DNA of 52,500 nucleotides, taken from NCBI GenBank assembly GCA_016946835.1, contig JACVTC010000138.1, positions 192,501 to 245,000 of the forward strand. The letters are read 5' to 3'. Positions 13,576 to 25,759 of this stretch are shown here, in pieces. Positions within the stretch are counted from its first letter, which is position 1. Each line of letters opens with the position of its first letter. The position numbers and the translations under genes were made by a program. The stretch is from Neocallimastix lanati (nom. inval.) (Eukaryota; Neocallimastigomycota; Neocallimastigomycetes; Neocallimastigales; Neocallimastigaceae). The notes below the pieces were generated by a model. The model was not told where the DNA came from. It worked only from the letters and a program-made list of their open reading frames with translations, and ran no database searches.

Positions 13576-15519
13576 TTTTATTTTTTTTCGAGTTATCTTT
13601 TCAGTAAATCTTAAAAACTCATCTACTTATCTTTATTTGGTTATATTGAATTGAATAAGAAAAAAAAAATTCCAAAAATAAAAATTAAAGTAAAAATTAA
13701 TATAAAAAAAAAAATAAAATAAAAATAAAAAATATCCTTATTATACTGGGCTGATAGTGATATTCATTTTATATTAATAATAAAAAGTTAAAAATAATAT
13801 ATATATTAATGAATACACTCATAAAGTGAAAGCTATATTTTCGATAAAATAAAAAGGATAATCAGAAGTTGGATTTGCTTAAATAAAAAAATAATAATCA
13901 TAAATATTTCTTGAATGTCTTTATCAATCTTAAATAACAAATATCAATAAATCTCTAATTAATTCAAAAATAAAAAAGTAAAACTAAATATATATATATA
14001 TAAGAACATATTAAAACATATAAAAAATAAAACTAAAGAACAATAAAAAAAAACTAAAACTAAAACTAAAAACTAAAACTAAAACTAAAAAAATAAAGTG
14101 AAATGAAAAAAAAAACTAAAAAAATAATAATAAAACAAATTAATCTAAATCTTATTCAATAAAAATAAAATTATATATCAAAAAAAAAAAAATAAAATAA
14201 AATAATTTAAAATAATTTAAAATAATTTAAAAATAAAAAATCCGAATTTTTTAAATCAAATCTATATTTAAACGTAAGCATAATTATATATATATAATAT
14301 AAATATTATAAAAAATAATAATAATAAAAAAAAAAAAAGAAACAATCACTATATAAAAGTATACTAATTATAATTAATATTTAATTCAGACTATTCTTTC
14401 AGTAAGTTATATAATTTTATTCTTTTTATATTAATAAATAAATAATATATATATATACACATATATATATAAACCAACTTGAAATAAATAATAAATGATA
14501 TATATTATAAAATAGAAAATCATAATACTTTATATTATTTTATTTTATTTATATATTTATATTTATAATTAATTTCAATTATGTTATATATAAAATAAAA
14601 AAACTATTTAATCATATGTTTAACAATTCTTAAATTTTATACATATATATATAATATTATCATTTATATAGTCTTATCATTTGTAAAGTTAACATTTATG
14701 TTTATTCTTCAATAAAAAGCAAAAAGAAAAAAATAAAAATAAAAAAAAAAAATAAAAAATCAATTATATAATCACATATACATTTGCAATAACCAAATAG
14801 TTTAACCATAATTACATTATAGCAACTCTATATAAAAAAAAAAAAAAAAAATTTAAATAACTAACCATACCTAACCTACCTATTTTTTATAATAATAAAT
14901 ATAAAAGTTCTCTTTATATATATATATATATATATTATAAATAGAAATTTTTTTTATTTTCATTTCTTATTCTAATTATCTAATAATATTAAAAACTACA
15001 AATTTCTGTTAATATTTTTTTTATAAAAAAAAATATTAAAAAAAAATAATTACAAAAAAGATTTTTTATTTAAAAGTCTTAATATAATTAAGTTTTTTTT
15101 GTATGTATATATCAAATCATATAATCAAATCATATAATTATATCTTATTATAAAATTTAATTGAAAAATCTTTTATTATATAAAAATTCTAATAAAAATA
15201 TTATTAGTGTTAATATTAGAAAAATAAGTATATATATATATAATTAATAATTGGTAATTATTTTAAAATAAATATAAAAAAAATAGTAATAAAAATATAG
15301 AATTAATATTTTAAATAATTAGTATTATTATTATCTTTTTTTTTTTTTTTTTCTTTCTTAAATAATATTTATATTTTTTAAAAAAATAAATCTCTTCTAA
15401 ATAAATATAACAAGAAAAAAAAAAAAAATATATATATATATATAGTAATATATATAATAATAATAATAATAATATAAAAATAATATAAACAATAAAATAC
15501 TATAATTTAATATAATTTA
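13026..15519. other. AT-rich intergenic DNA upstream of the phosphatase gene
   Basis: Includes the inverted tail of the heptamer array, T tracts near 13540-13585, AAAACT repeats at about 14047-14090 and several AT dinucleotide runs. The promoter and 5' leader of the downstream phosphatase gene must lie here, but no element stands out against the AT background. Confidence 0.5.
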
Positions 15520-16607
15520 ATGTCAAATAGTACGGTAATTCAAGACGGAAATAAAAATATAAATACAGTCGAGGAGAGAAAAATGGAAAAAGAAGAAATA
15601 GTCAATAGAGAAAGTAGTAGTTCACTACAGTCTTCAAATGATAATACAGTTGTGGATAAATCTAAAACATCAAATAAAACTGAAACAAATAAAAATTCTA
15701 ATGAAAGTTTAGTACCTTCAGAAACCAATAAAGAATTGAGTAAACAAGATGACGATAAAGTTCAATCATTAATTACCCAAGTAAATGAAAGCGATGAAAT
15801 AAGGAAAAATTCTACAAAAACTAAAAGGCCATCTATAAAAAATTCAAAAAAATCAGATAATAATACTATCTCTCCAACAACAACAAATGAAGATAATGTA
15901 AAATCAATCACCAATACCGCAAAAGCAAGAACTACTAACAGTTCAAATTTATCAACTAACAGTAATAATACAAATTCAACGATTAGTAACTCTTCACTGA
16001 AAAAGACAAAAATAAAAAAGCAAATGGAAATAGATAGAAGTTCTGATGGTAATTCCATATTTAAATCCTTATTCTTTTCATGTTTTGGATGTTGGGCCTG
16101 TAAAAGTTCAGGTGTAAATAATATGAAAAGTTCAAATAATTCTTCATCGTCCTCAAAAGTAACTAATGAATTAGATGGTTTAACATCACCTATTGGCACA
16201 TCGATACCCCAAGCTAAAAAAATACAAAATAGAGTATCTAATGTTGAAGAAATTAAAAGAAAGTCGGTAGTAGATGTAAGAATCAGTAAAAAATAAAAAT
16301 AAAATAAAATAAAATAAAATAAAATAAAATTCAAATAATTTAATATAATTCAATACAAATATAGTAGCAATAGATTGATAGATCTTTTTATTTTTCAAAC
16401 TAAAAATAATTAAATATAAATTAATATAATTATAAAAAATAAATCATATAAACAAATATTAATCAATATTTAATGTGCTTTTATAATAATTTTTATTTTA
16501 AAATAGGAAAAAGAAAAGTGGCTTCTAAAATCACAACTACCAGAAGATGTTGGTAAAAAAACATTAGTACTTGATTTGGATGAAACCTTGGTTCATAGTT
16601 CATTTAA

Positions 16608-16669
<62 letters not shown>

Positions 16670-17007
16670 TAATAATAATAATAATATAATAATTAATTAT
16701 AATAATAAAATAATGATATATTTTTATTTTTTAAAAAAAATTATAATAATATAAATAATATTGTATTTTATATTAAAATATATATATATATATTATCAAT
16801 AAATAATGTTTAATAATTAAAAGCCAATACCAAATCCAGATTATGTTATTCCAGTACATATAGAAAATCAAGTTCATAATGTTTATGTATTAAAACGTCC
16901 AGGTGTTGATGAATTCTTAAGAGCAATGGGAGAATTATATGAAATTGTCATATTTACAGCTAGTGTTGGAAAAGTAAATAAATAAATTAATAATTATATA
17001 AAAAAAG

Positions 17008-17051
<44 letters not shown>

Positions 17052-17108
17052 AATAGTAAATTAACAATATTTAATATTTTAAATATATATAATAAAATAT
17101 AATAATAA

Positions 17109-17139
<31 letters not shown>

Positions 17140-17458
17140 GTATGCTGATCCAGTACTTGATACATTAGATAAATATAAAGTAATAAGGCATCGATTATTT
17201 AGAGAGGCTTGTATTCATTATAAAGGAAATTATGTTAAAGATTTAAGTCAACTTGGTAGAAATTTAAAACATGTAATTATATTAGATAATTCCCCAGCAT
17301 CATATATTTTCCATCCAACAAATGCAATACCAGTTACAAGTTGGTTCAATGATATGGAAGATAATGAACTATTCGAATTAATACCATTCTTAATGGACCT
17401 TCAAAAAGTTGATAATGTCACCTTGGTATTAGATTCAAATAATAGTGAATATACATAA
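15520..17458 (+). CDS. SCP/Psr-type CTD-like protein serine/threonine phosphatase
   Basis: Seen: four exons, 15520-16275, 16507-16608, 16824-16973 and 17141-17458, all phase 0, giving 441 residues. An in-frame TAA four codons upstream supports the start. Residues 1-250 are Ser/Asn/Lys-rich and probably disordered, with a Cys cluster CFGCWAC (Cys 188, 191, 194) after a hydrophobic FKSLFFS. The HAD-type catalytic domain follows: DLDETLVHS with catalytic Asp275 and Asp277, then [37 protein letters not shown] and [15 protein letters not shown]. Family knowledge: these FCP1/SCP-like enzymes dephosphorylate Ser/Thr in the RNA polymerase II CTD or, for yeast Psr1/Psr2, act at the plasma membrane in salt stress. 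Inference: the Cys cluster may be palmitoylated, as in Psr1 and mammalian SCPs, placing it at a membrane. Introns carry very long A or T tracts. Confidence 0.93.
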
Positions 17459-19013
17459 AAAAAAAAAATAATGGAAATTTCAATTATAAATAAATGATAG
17501 ATGGTATTAGAAAGAAAGAAAAAAAGAAATAAAAATAATAATAAAACAAAAAAAAAATTATATATATATAATACAATAAAATAACAAAAAATAAAAAAAT
17601 AAAAATAAAAATGAAAAAAAAAATAAGTATCTTTCAATAAAACAAATTATAGATAAATAATTATTCAAATTCAAATTTAAAACATAATTAATTTTTTTTA
17701 AAAAAAAAAAAATAGAACATTAAAATTTCATTCACGTCATATTTAATTGCAATTAATATACAATTTTTTTTTTTTTTATTTTTTTTTTGTAATATCAATG
17801 ATTATAATAATATTATAGTAAAAAAAATTCAATATTTAAAATATTATAAAAGAAATAAATGAAGAGCATTAAATACAATGATTTATAATTAAAATAATTT
17901 ATTAATCTAGAATATAATTATAGATATAATATATTATAAAATTATAAAAATTAATAAAAATATTAAAATATAAATTAAAATAAAAAAAAAGATATTTCTT
18001 TATATATATATATATATATATATCTTAAATAATATATAATAATAAAGATAATAATATATATATATATTTCTAAAAAATAAAAAAAAATTAATGTTTATTT
18101 TTTTAAGAAAAAAAAATTATATATTATTAATAAATTAAAATTATAAAAAAAATATATATATATATATATATAAATATTTATTTTTTTTTTTTTTTTTATA
18201 AAAATATATAATATATATAAAAATTTTTTTTTTATAAAAAATAGTTTCCTATTAATATAATAAATGAAAATGGAAATATTATATATTTTATATTATAATA
18301 ATATGATATTTTTATATCTATAAAAAAAAAACCTTTTTTTTCCCCCCATTTATAATTGCCCTATATATTTTCCTTTTCTTTATCTATTTTTTTTTTTTGC
18401 TACCTCCATTTTTTTTAAAAAACATTATAATTATTATTTGTATTAATATATTATAATAAAAATTATAAAAATATTCAATCATTCATTCTATTATTATAAT
18501 AATATTAATATTTATTTATCCTAATTATTTTTTTTTTTTTTTTACTATTCAATTAAAAAAAAAAAAAAAAAAATAAAATAAAATAAAATAAAATAAAAAA
18601 TAATGATAAAAATAATATTGTATTTAATAATATTGTATTTAATAATATTGTATTTAATAATATTGTATTTAATCATTATTGTTTTTAAGTTTATGAAAAT
18701 CTGAAAGAAGTATCCAAAATACAAAAACAAACAAACAAACAAACAAACAAACAAACAAACAAACAAAAAAAAAAAAAAAAAAAAAAAAAAAGCAATTAAT
18801 TTATATAATATATAAATTATATTATATAATATAAATTATATTATTAAAGATTAATAATATATATTAAAAATAATAAATAATAAATAATAAATAATAATAA
18901 TGGGATAAATAAATGATAGTTATAATAGGTAATATAATCTAAAAAGTACATGATTTAAATATGTATATATTATTTCATTAAGAGAAATAATTAAAATAAT
19001 ATGGAAAAAAAAA

Positions 19014-19048
<35 letters not shown>

Positions 19049-19315
19049 GTTTAGGTTAAAAACTTTTCTAATCCATTAATTTTTACTTTTTTTTTTTTTT
19101 TTTTAATAAAAAAAAAAAGAAAAAATAAGGTAAAAATTAAAAATTAAAACAAAAAGAACAATAAAATAAATAAATAATAAAAAATAAACCAGGGAATTTT
19201 TTATTTTGTTGATTATAATATAAAAAAAAAATAAAAATAAAAATAAAAATAAAAACCCTATACTCAAAAAAATAAAATAAAATAAAATAAAATAAAATAA
19301 AATAAAATAAAATAA

Positions 19316-19387
<72 letters not shown>

Positions 19388-19907
19388 TAATTAATTAATT
19401 AATTAATTTCAAAAAAATAATATTAAACTAAAAAGATTAAAGAAGATCACTTTCACTAATAAGCAAAAAAAGAAATAAAATAAAATAAAATAAAAATTAA
19501 AAAAAAATTTAAAATTTTAAATAATTTTTTTTTTATTTTTTAAATAACACACACACTATCAATTAGTCAAAAAAAAAATTAATGAAATATATATATATAT
19601 ATATATATTTAATCATGATCTACGACAAATATATAATTATATAATTATTAATAATATTAATATACATATATATATATTATTTTATATATATTATTTTTTT
19701 CTAACATATATATATATTTATTGTTATTTAAAAAAAAAAAAAAAAAAGGCATTAAAGATAAATTAAGAAATAAATGATTTTAAATGATAATTGTATAATC
19801 AAATTTAATATGGATTTATAAAAAAAAAAAAATAAAATAAAATAAAATAAAATAAAATAAAATATAAAAATTGTTTAAAAAATTAAATAAAAAAATTAAT
19901 GAAATTA

Positions 19908-19944
<37 letters not shown>

Positions 19945-19985
19945 ATAAAATAAAATAAAATAAAATAAAAATCATTTCTATTTAT

Positions 19986-20019
<34 letters not shown>

Positions 20020-20034
20020 TTATCCGTATTTCTT

Positions 20035-20037
<3 letters not shown>
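17459..20037. other. AT-rich intergenic DNA with short tandem arrays
   Basis: Contains four copies of a 15-bp unit AATAATATTGTATTT (about 18612-18672), an AAAC tetramer array (about 18722-18766), a TAAAA pentamer array running into (TAA)n then TTAA (about 19266-19408), and T tracts next to the LINE 3' end. No gene seen. Confidence 0.6.
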
Positions 20038-20077
<40 letters not shown>

Positions 20078-21966
20078 ATTAAATTTGAAGAATTTAGGAT
20101 ATAAAAAAGTATCCAGTATATATATATATATATATATATAACTTGATATATTATTCCATACACTACAACAAAGAGCAAACATTTCCTGGGCAAATCTTCT
20201 GAAAGAAGTTTTTTTTTTTTTATTAAATCATTTGTTCTATCTTTCCATTCCCTTGTACTGTTATTAATACTTCGACCTCCAAGAAGGAAATCAAACACTT
20301 TTTTCACACACATTAGAATCAACATACACGTTATTTTCAATACTATTACTAACATTATTATAACTATTATTACTATTATTACTATTACTATTATTACTAT
20401 TACTATTATTACTATTACTATTATTACTATTACTATTATCATTATTACTATTAACGATATCATTTGTTAGGTTGCCACGGTTAAAAGCATTATATAAAAA
20501 TAAAATTTTATCATTGACTTTACTACGAATATGATTGAAAAATGGACAATCAATTAACCAATGCTTTATCAATTGTTTATTACTTTTACAGCAGGGACAA
20601 AAATTAGGACACATTTGATCCATTATTTTTGCAGCTTTAGCCATTCTAGCATCTAATCTATATCCGCTTCGTACTCTCAACAGCTAATAGAAACCATATG
20701 AAAGATCAGGATAATTCATAACAAAAGTTTTATAAAATTTGATGTTTCTTCGAGTCTGTTTTTGTCATAAAACTCAGCTTTAATAGAATTGATTTTCATA
20801 TCTCTTTTCCAATAAAAATCCTTGATTTTTTTTTTTTTATCGTTACTACCTCTTTTCTCTAGTTTACGTTTAAGAGTTCTACTTTCTTTTGTCCATGTAT
20901 AATTTTCTAGATTTTTGGAATATTATTAACTAAAATAGGAAATAATACAATTTGAATCTTTTCATTTATCAAAACATTTGACTTGAGACAATGCACACTT
21001 TGCTGACAATGGAGGAATATTTCAATCTTTTGAGATAGAATATACATTAATAAAAGATTTGGCTTTTTGTAAACCTGCAACCCATCTTAATCCTTTATTA
21101 ATTCATTTTTGAGTATTATTTGTTCTCTCTTTATTTGAACCAAGTAAAGGCGCAAAGTAAGAGACTTTACTAAGTACATAAGAGTTAATTATAATTTTCT
21201 TAAATGGAATAGGAATTTTGGAATTTGAAAGAAATTTATTAACAGAAAAGAGAGCTTTAGTAACTTTAGAGTTAAGTAATTTAATAATAGGGTTCAACGA
21301 TAAGCATTTATCAAATGGAATGCCTAAATAGGTATAACATTTAGTTATTGGGATTGGTTGACCAGCAAGATGAAAAGTAGGATCTCTTTTACTTTGAAAA
21401 AGAGGTGTGGTCTGGTCGAAATCACCATCGTTGCACACTTGTTATTTCCAAAATTCATCATATTAAATTTAGCCCATTCATTTACCTTCTTAAGCATTTT
21501 TTTTTAACTTAGTTCTTGATGGTACACATAGAACAATATCATCTGTAAAGAGTCCACCACAACATCTTGATTCGCCTAAAGGAATTCCAAGTTCTGAAAA
21601 ATCATTAAAAATGTCATTAATAAATAAATTGAAAAGAATTGGTGATAGTGGAAAGCTTTGTCTAACTCCTTTCATAATATTAAAAAGATTCTGAATATTA
21701 ATCATCCATTTTAACATTGGCTTTGGAAGTCAAATATAGATTTTTTTATAAATTGATTAACATTTACCTCTAATACCTATAACATCTAATTTATATAAAA
21801 TATTACCCATTGGAACAGAATCATATGCCTTTTTGAAATCTAGAAAAGCAAGGTATGTTTCTTTATTATCATTTTTACGTCTTTGACAAATTTCTCGAAT
21901 TGAAATAAATAAACTAACACTATTCTTCTTTATTACGAAATCCAAATTGCTTTGGTCTATATCTTC
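20038..21966 (-). mobile_element. Degenerate, 5'-truncated non-LTR retrotransposon (LINE), copy D
   Basis: Reading the minus strand from about 21966, the copy starts inside the reverse transcriptase at QFGFRN. It passes through FLDFKKAYDSVP, KGVRQSFPLSPILFNLFIND, a mutated active-site box LFTDD (normally FADD), a YLGIPFDK segment and YVLSKVSYFAPLLGSNK. It then reaches a C-terminal Zn-type motif CPNFCPCC...H...C at about 20550-20620, followed by an Asn/Ser repeat expansion. Stops and frameshifts are frequent (about 21480, 21730, 20830, a TAG near 20690). A T tract at 20038-20076 is its poly(A) tail on the minus strand. Compared with copy A it is clearly a diverged, older family member and inactive. 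Confidence 0.85.
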
Positions 21967-22078
21967 GTCACAGCAGGGGCAAGTCTTGGGACAATCTTCT
22001 GAAACTCTACTCATTCTGATAGCAATAGTAGTATTGTATTTATAACCACAGTGTAAACGTATAATTCATGAAAACCCT

Positions 22079-22081
<3 letters not shown>
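21966..22081 (-). mobile_element. LINE fragment, copy C (Zn-domain start only)
   Basis: About 115 bp close to copy A over LGFSxIIRLxCGYKYNTTIAIRM and SEDCPKxCPCC. It begins directly at the poly(A) tail of copy B and stops inside the Cys cluster, where it joins reverse transcriptase sequence of copy D (junction near 21966). The joined reading frame at 21757-22014 is therefore a chimera, not a real protein. A TGG-to-TGA change near 22068 interrupts the usual Trp codon. Confidence 0.75.
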
Positions 22082-22116
<35 letters not shown>

Positions 22117-22671
22117 CTAGGAATAAACTTTATTTAATAATATTTTTTTTAAAAAATACATGAAATTTAAATACATGAAATTTTTTTATATTAATATTAA
22201 AAAACTACGTTATGAGCTTCGAGGACGAAAAGGCCTCTAACTCTTCCCATTCATCGAAGATAACTCCATGTGGATGAAAATTATCATTCGAATCTGTATC
22301 AGAATTTCTTCTTTGCCTTATCGTTACGACGTCGACACTCTTGACAACGGTAGGTCTAACACTATATAAATCGATCATGGTGTAAAAATCACCAATCACA
22401 ATAGGCATAACGTTAGTAAGGAATTCCGCAAGCCCCACAAAAAATGAAATCGGGAAAGAAGACTCGTTCGAAGGTGATTGAAAAATATTATTAATAAGTC
22501 GCCTTCTTTCCCCCGAGCCGATCTTTAAGATTTCAAATACTGCATTTCCGCCAAGAAGGATACACAGCACGTAAAAATTGATATTATCATCAAATTCTTC
22601 CTCTTTATCATCAGGAATGTTCAATGATTTCTCATGAACAATTAGAGAAAAATTAATAAAAATTTCATCAA

Positions 22672-22673
<2 letters not shown>
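22082..22673 (-). mobile_element. Strongly 5'-truncated LINE copy B with poly(A) tail
   Basis: Only the last part of the element remains. An open frame at 22205-22624 encodes a segment (LLGGN, SGERRRLIN, FVGLAEFLTNVMPI, KSVDVVTIRQ) matching the C-terminus of copy A (LLGGT, SGEQRQLNE, VGLAEFLTSAIPI, KSVDVVLIRH). The 3' end on the minus strand reads CCTAGTCTA followed by 32 A residues (T tract 22082-22113). Its 5' edge directly abuts the poly(A) tail of copy A at 22674, so the copies are concatenated. The frame is intact to the end, suggesting a fairly recent insertion. Confidence 0.85.
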
Positions 22674-22707
<34 letters not shown>

Positions 22708-22853
22708 CAGGGAAGAGAATACACTTCCAAAACTTTATTAAATTTTATTTTAAAAAATACATGTAGGTGAAAAGTACATTAGAAATTAAAAATAAAAAAT
22801 TAAAAAATAAAAAATAAAAAGCTCGAAAATACTATGTATTTCGGCAAGTTGTA

Positions 22854-23600
22854 CTATGCGGGAATTTTACCCTTCCTATCAAATAAAAAAGAAATAAAAC
22901 CTAGAAGTAACATCTTTAAAATAGATAGTGTGGTGTCCACTAAACTCTCCCCGGACTCATCATTTATTGAACTACTAGGGCGAGATTCATCCTTCGTAGC
23001 AATAGATGACGATCCTGTATTATCATTATGCCTTATCAGTACGACGTCGACGCTCTTGGATAAGTTTGGTATTTTGCAATACCTATCAAATAATAGCTCA
23101 AACGAACTACTAATGATAGGTATTGCACTTGTTAAGAATTCCGCCAAGCCCACAATTTTTGGAACAGGTGACTCAGATGAACCTTTGAAAAGTAGTTCAT
23201 TTAATTGTCTCTGTTCCCCACTATCGAAATGTAGTTCATTTAAAACTAAAGTCCCACCAAGAAGGAACAAGTATATATAATGATTGATATAATCTTCAAA
23301 ATCAGAAATAGAGTCATAGGAAGAAAGAGGATTAAACACTCTAATCTTCCTAAGGAATAAAACATAGAGATCATCGATGAAATTTAAAGAATTCCATCTA
23401 AAAGATGCAAGAGCATCGCATTTAAAAATCCAATGTTCAAAAGATTGATTACCTTCACCACAACATGGGCAGGACTTTGGACAATCTTCTGAAACTCTAC
23501 CCATTCTAATAGCAATAGTAGTATTGTATTTATAACCACAGCGTAAACGTATAATCCACGAAAATCCTAAGTTGAATTGGGGATATTTTAAGCTAAGCAT
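22854..23600 (-). CDS. LINE C-terminal Zn-finger-like domain, in the -1 frame after the RT
   Basis: Seen: 248 codons. Residues 6-20 (YPQFNLGFSWIIRLR) fit the conserved segment that normally follows the thumb in one continuous ORF2. The putative metal motif is Cys40, Cys44, Cys46/47, His56, Cys61 (CPKSCPCC...FEHW...C). The rest is a less conserved tail with LLGGT and KSVDVVLIRH, shared with copy B. Known: CCHC-like C-terminal motifs occur in many LINEs and are thought to bind nucleic acid. The -1 frame is open about 17 codons upstream of this ATG, so the domain may originally have been fused to the reverse transcriptase and lost by one indel, or may be reached by frameshifting or reinitiation. 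Confidence 0.75.
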   Translation of the reverse strand: MLSLKYPQFNLGFSWIIRLRCGYKYNTTIAIRMGRVSEDCPKSCPCCGEGNQSFEHWIFKCDALASFRWNSLNFIDDLYVLFLRKIRVFNPLSSYDSISDFEDYINHYIYLFLLGGTLVLNELHFDSGEQRQLNELLFKGSSESPVPKIVGLAEFLTSAIPIISSSFELLFDRYCKIPNLSKSVDVVLIRHNDNTGSSSIATKDESRPSSSINDESGESLVDTTLSILKMLLLGFISFLFDRKGKIPA

Positions 23601-23602
23601 TA

Positions 23603-25759
23603 TTATAGCTTTATTGTTTGAGAACTTGTTACTATCGTAGTTTGACCTTTAATACCTTGAAATCTGGAAACTGATTTCCAGTAACGTTCTATAATATCGT
23701 CATATTTTACACATTTATATTTTTTGATTTTTTTATATAGTGTTCTAGATTCTTTAGTCCAGGAATAATAAGGCATTTTGGGAATAGATTTTATAAGATC
23801 CTTTATGATACAGTTTGATTTACTCCATTTTGCAAATGATTTAATCTGTAAGGCTGCGCAGATACCAGCAATAGGAGGGATGCTTAGATCTCGAGATAAA
23901 GCATAAGTACTCATTGTTGAATTATGTCTAATATAGTCATTGTTTTCTGTATTTGTTTTACCATTTTTAGAGAAGGAACCGATACACCAAAATAGACCAG
24001 TATTAATTAATGTTTGAATTCTAGCCGTTCTAGATTTGTTTGAACCAAGTAAAGGAGAATAATAAATTACTTTACTAATAACAAAGGATTGAAGAACTTT
24101 TTTCTTGTATACAATAGGAATAAGTTTATTTGAAAAGAAACGTGTAAATGAAAGAAGGGATTTTCTAACTTTAAAATGCATGTGAGATATAATGTGTTCT
24201 AGTAGGAGATCATCTGAAAAAGGAATACCAAGATAGACATAACTAGAAACTTTAGGAATATCATTCTTTCCTAAATAGAAGGTTGGATCACTATAGTTTG
24301 GAGGAGATTGGAAGTTCATTGGTTTTATAACCATAGTTGCACACTTTTCAATACCAAAAGTCATTTCATTTAAATTAGCCCATTTATGTACCTTTTTTAA
24401 TAATTTTTCTAAATTTTTTGCATTTGGAGCAATGAGAACAACATCATCAGCAAAGAGTCCACCACAACACTTTTTTCTTCCAACATTAACACCATACTTT
24501 TCACAGTCATTTAGTATATCATTGATGAATAAATTGAATAAGATTGGAGATAAAGGACAACCTTGACGAACACCTCTTTTAATAGGAAATTCATTTGATA
24601 ACATTGAAGCAAATCGAGCACGTGCTTTAGATGAAGTATATAAATTACAAAGAAAATCAAAACATTTACCGCGTACTCCATAATGATATAACTTAGTAAG
24701 AATGTTAAAAATAGGAACTGAATCATAAGCTTTTTTAAGATCTAAAAAAGCTAAATATGTGAATTTTCCTTGAAATTTTCTTCTTTGACAAATTTCTCTA
24801 ACGGAAATGAATAAACTAATGCATTCTTCGCGGTTGCGAAATCCAAATTGTTCAGGTCTAATGAAATTGTGTGAGAGTGCGTAAGTAGATATTCTATCTG
24901 TTATAATTTTTGAAATGATTTTTAGTCCAACGTTAATGAGAGAAATACCTCGATAATTACTACAATCTGATAGGTCACCCTTCTTAGGAATTGATACAAT
25001 AGAAGCTGAGTTCCATTTTTTAGGAAATGACCCATTCCATATTTTATTAAATATCAATTTTAAACACTTTCCAGCAGCAGGATGTGATTCTAGTAATTCT
25101 TCGTTACAAAAAAGAGCTTTGTAGAATTCAATCGGAATACCATCGGGGCCGGGTGCTTTGTTATTTTTCATCGATGAAATAGTTTTTTTAATATCTTCAA
25201 TCGTAATAGGACCATTTATATTCCAGGTAGTGGATCTAAGACTAATATTCCTTAAAGCATGATTCCAGTAATTACGATTAAGGCTGTGACCTGAGGGATC
25301 CGAAGCAAGATCTTTATAATATTCAGCCCATCTATCTAATTGCTTTGAAGGAGAGATAATATCTTGACCAAACTTAGATTTAATGCAAGTAAGGGAGGTA
25401 GATGAATATGATGGTTTAGCCATTTTCTTTAAACATCTCCAACCATTTTTGAAATCTTTATTCAAAAAATAATTACCTATTTTTACTATATTAGCCTTAA
25501 ATCTAGCAGAACGAAATTTACTCTTAGTTTTCTTGATTAATTTGCAAAGTTTTTCATATTTATTAAATTGTTCAAGGTAATTATCAACATTTTCACAATT
25601 AAAGTAAGGCTTAATATTCCGAAATGCAATATGTTTTTCATGAGATAGTTTTTTAATGTAATAAGGACAATGAAAAGCAGAGCCCTTTAAATTTGTTGGA
25701 ATAAAAGCCTTAATATCTTTCCCGATATTATTTGCTGTATTGATAAATTTTTCTACCAT
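23603..25759 (-). CDS. Non-LTR retrotransposon reverse transcriptase (partial ORF2)
   Basis: Seen: 718 codons without interruption. Residues 1-190 are the linker that follows the endonuclease in related elements. NNKAPGPDGIPIEFYK (199-214) starts the polymerase; then FLDLKKAYDSV (338-348, first catalytic Asp), RGVRQGCPLSPILFN (395-409) and FADD (436-439, catalytic Asp pair), then a thumb region. Family knowledge: such enzymes copy their own mRNA into genomic nicks. The endonuclease is missing. The frame ends in two tandem stops, and the C-terminal Zn domain continues in the -1 frame, its ATG overlapping the second stop (TAATAATG, 23598-23605). The ATG at 25759 is merely the first Met; codons upstream remain open to the repeat. 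Most likely an expressed-looking but non-autonomous copy. Confidence 0.9.
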   Translation of the reverse strand: MVEKFINTANNIGKDIKAFIPTNLKGSAFHCPYYIKKLSHEKHIAFRNIKPYFNCENVDNYLEQFNKYEKLCKLIKKTKSKFRSARFKANIVKIGNYFLNKDFKNGWRCLKKMAKPSYSSTSLTCIKSKFGQDIISPSKQLDRWAEYYKDLASDPSGHSLNRNYWNHALRNISLRSTTWNINGPITIEDIKKTISSMKNNKAPGPDGIPIEFYKALFCNEELLESHPAAGKCLKLIFNKIWNGSFPKKWNSASIVSIPKKGDLSDCSNYRGISLINVGLKIISKIITDRISTYALSHNFIRPEQFGFRNREECISLFISVREICQRRKFQGKFTYLAFLDLKKAYDSVPIFNILTKLYHYGVRGKCFDFLCNLYTSSKARARFASMLSNEFPIKRGVRQGCPLSPILFNLFINDILNDCEKYGVNVGRKKCCGGLFADDVVLIAPNAKNLEKLLKKVHKWANLNEMTFGIEKCATMVIKPMNFQSPPNYSDPTFYLGKNDIPKVSSYVYLGIPFSDDLLLEHIISHMHFKVRKSLLSFTRFFSNKLIPIVYKKKVLQSFVISKVIYYSPLLGSNKSRTARIQTLINTGLFWCIGSFSKNGKTNTENNDYIRHNSTMSTYALSRDLSIPPIAGICAALQIKSFAKWSKSNCIIKDLIKSIPKMPYYSWTKESRTLYKKIKKYKCVKYDDIIERYWKSVSRFQGIKGQTTIVTSSQTIKL

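Noticed and set aside
21757-22014. 85-codon frame with Cys cluster followed by RT motif
   Set aside because: Chimera of two LINE fragments; the order of domains is impossible for a working element.
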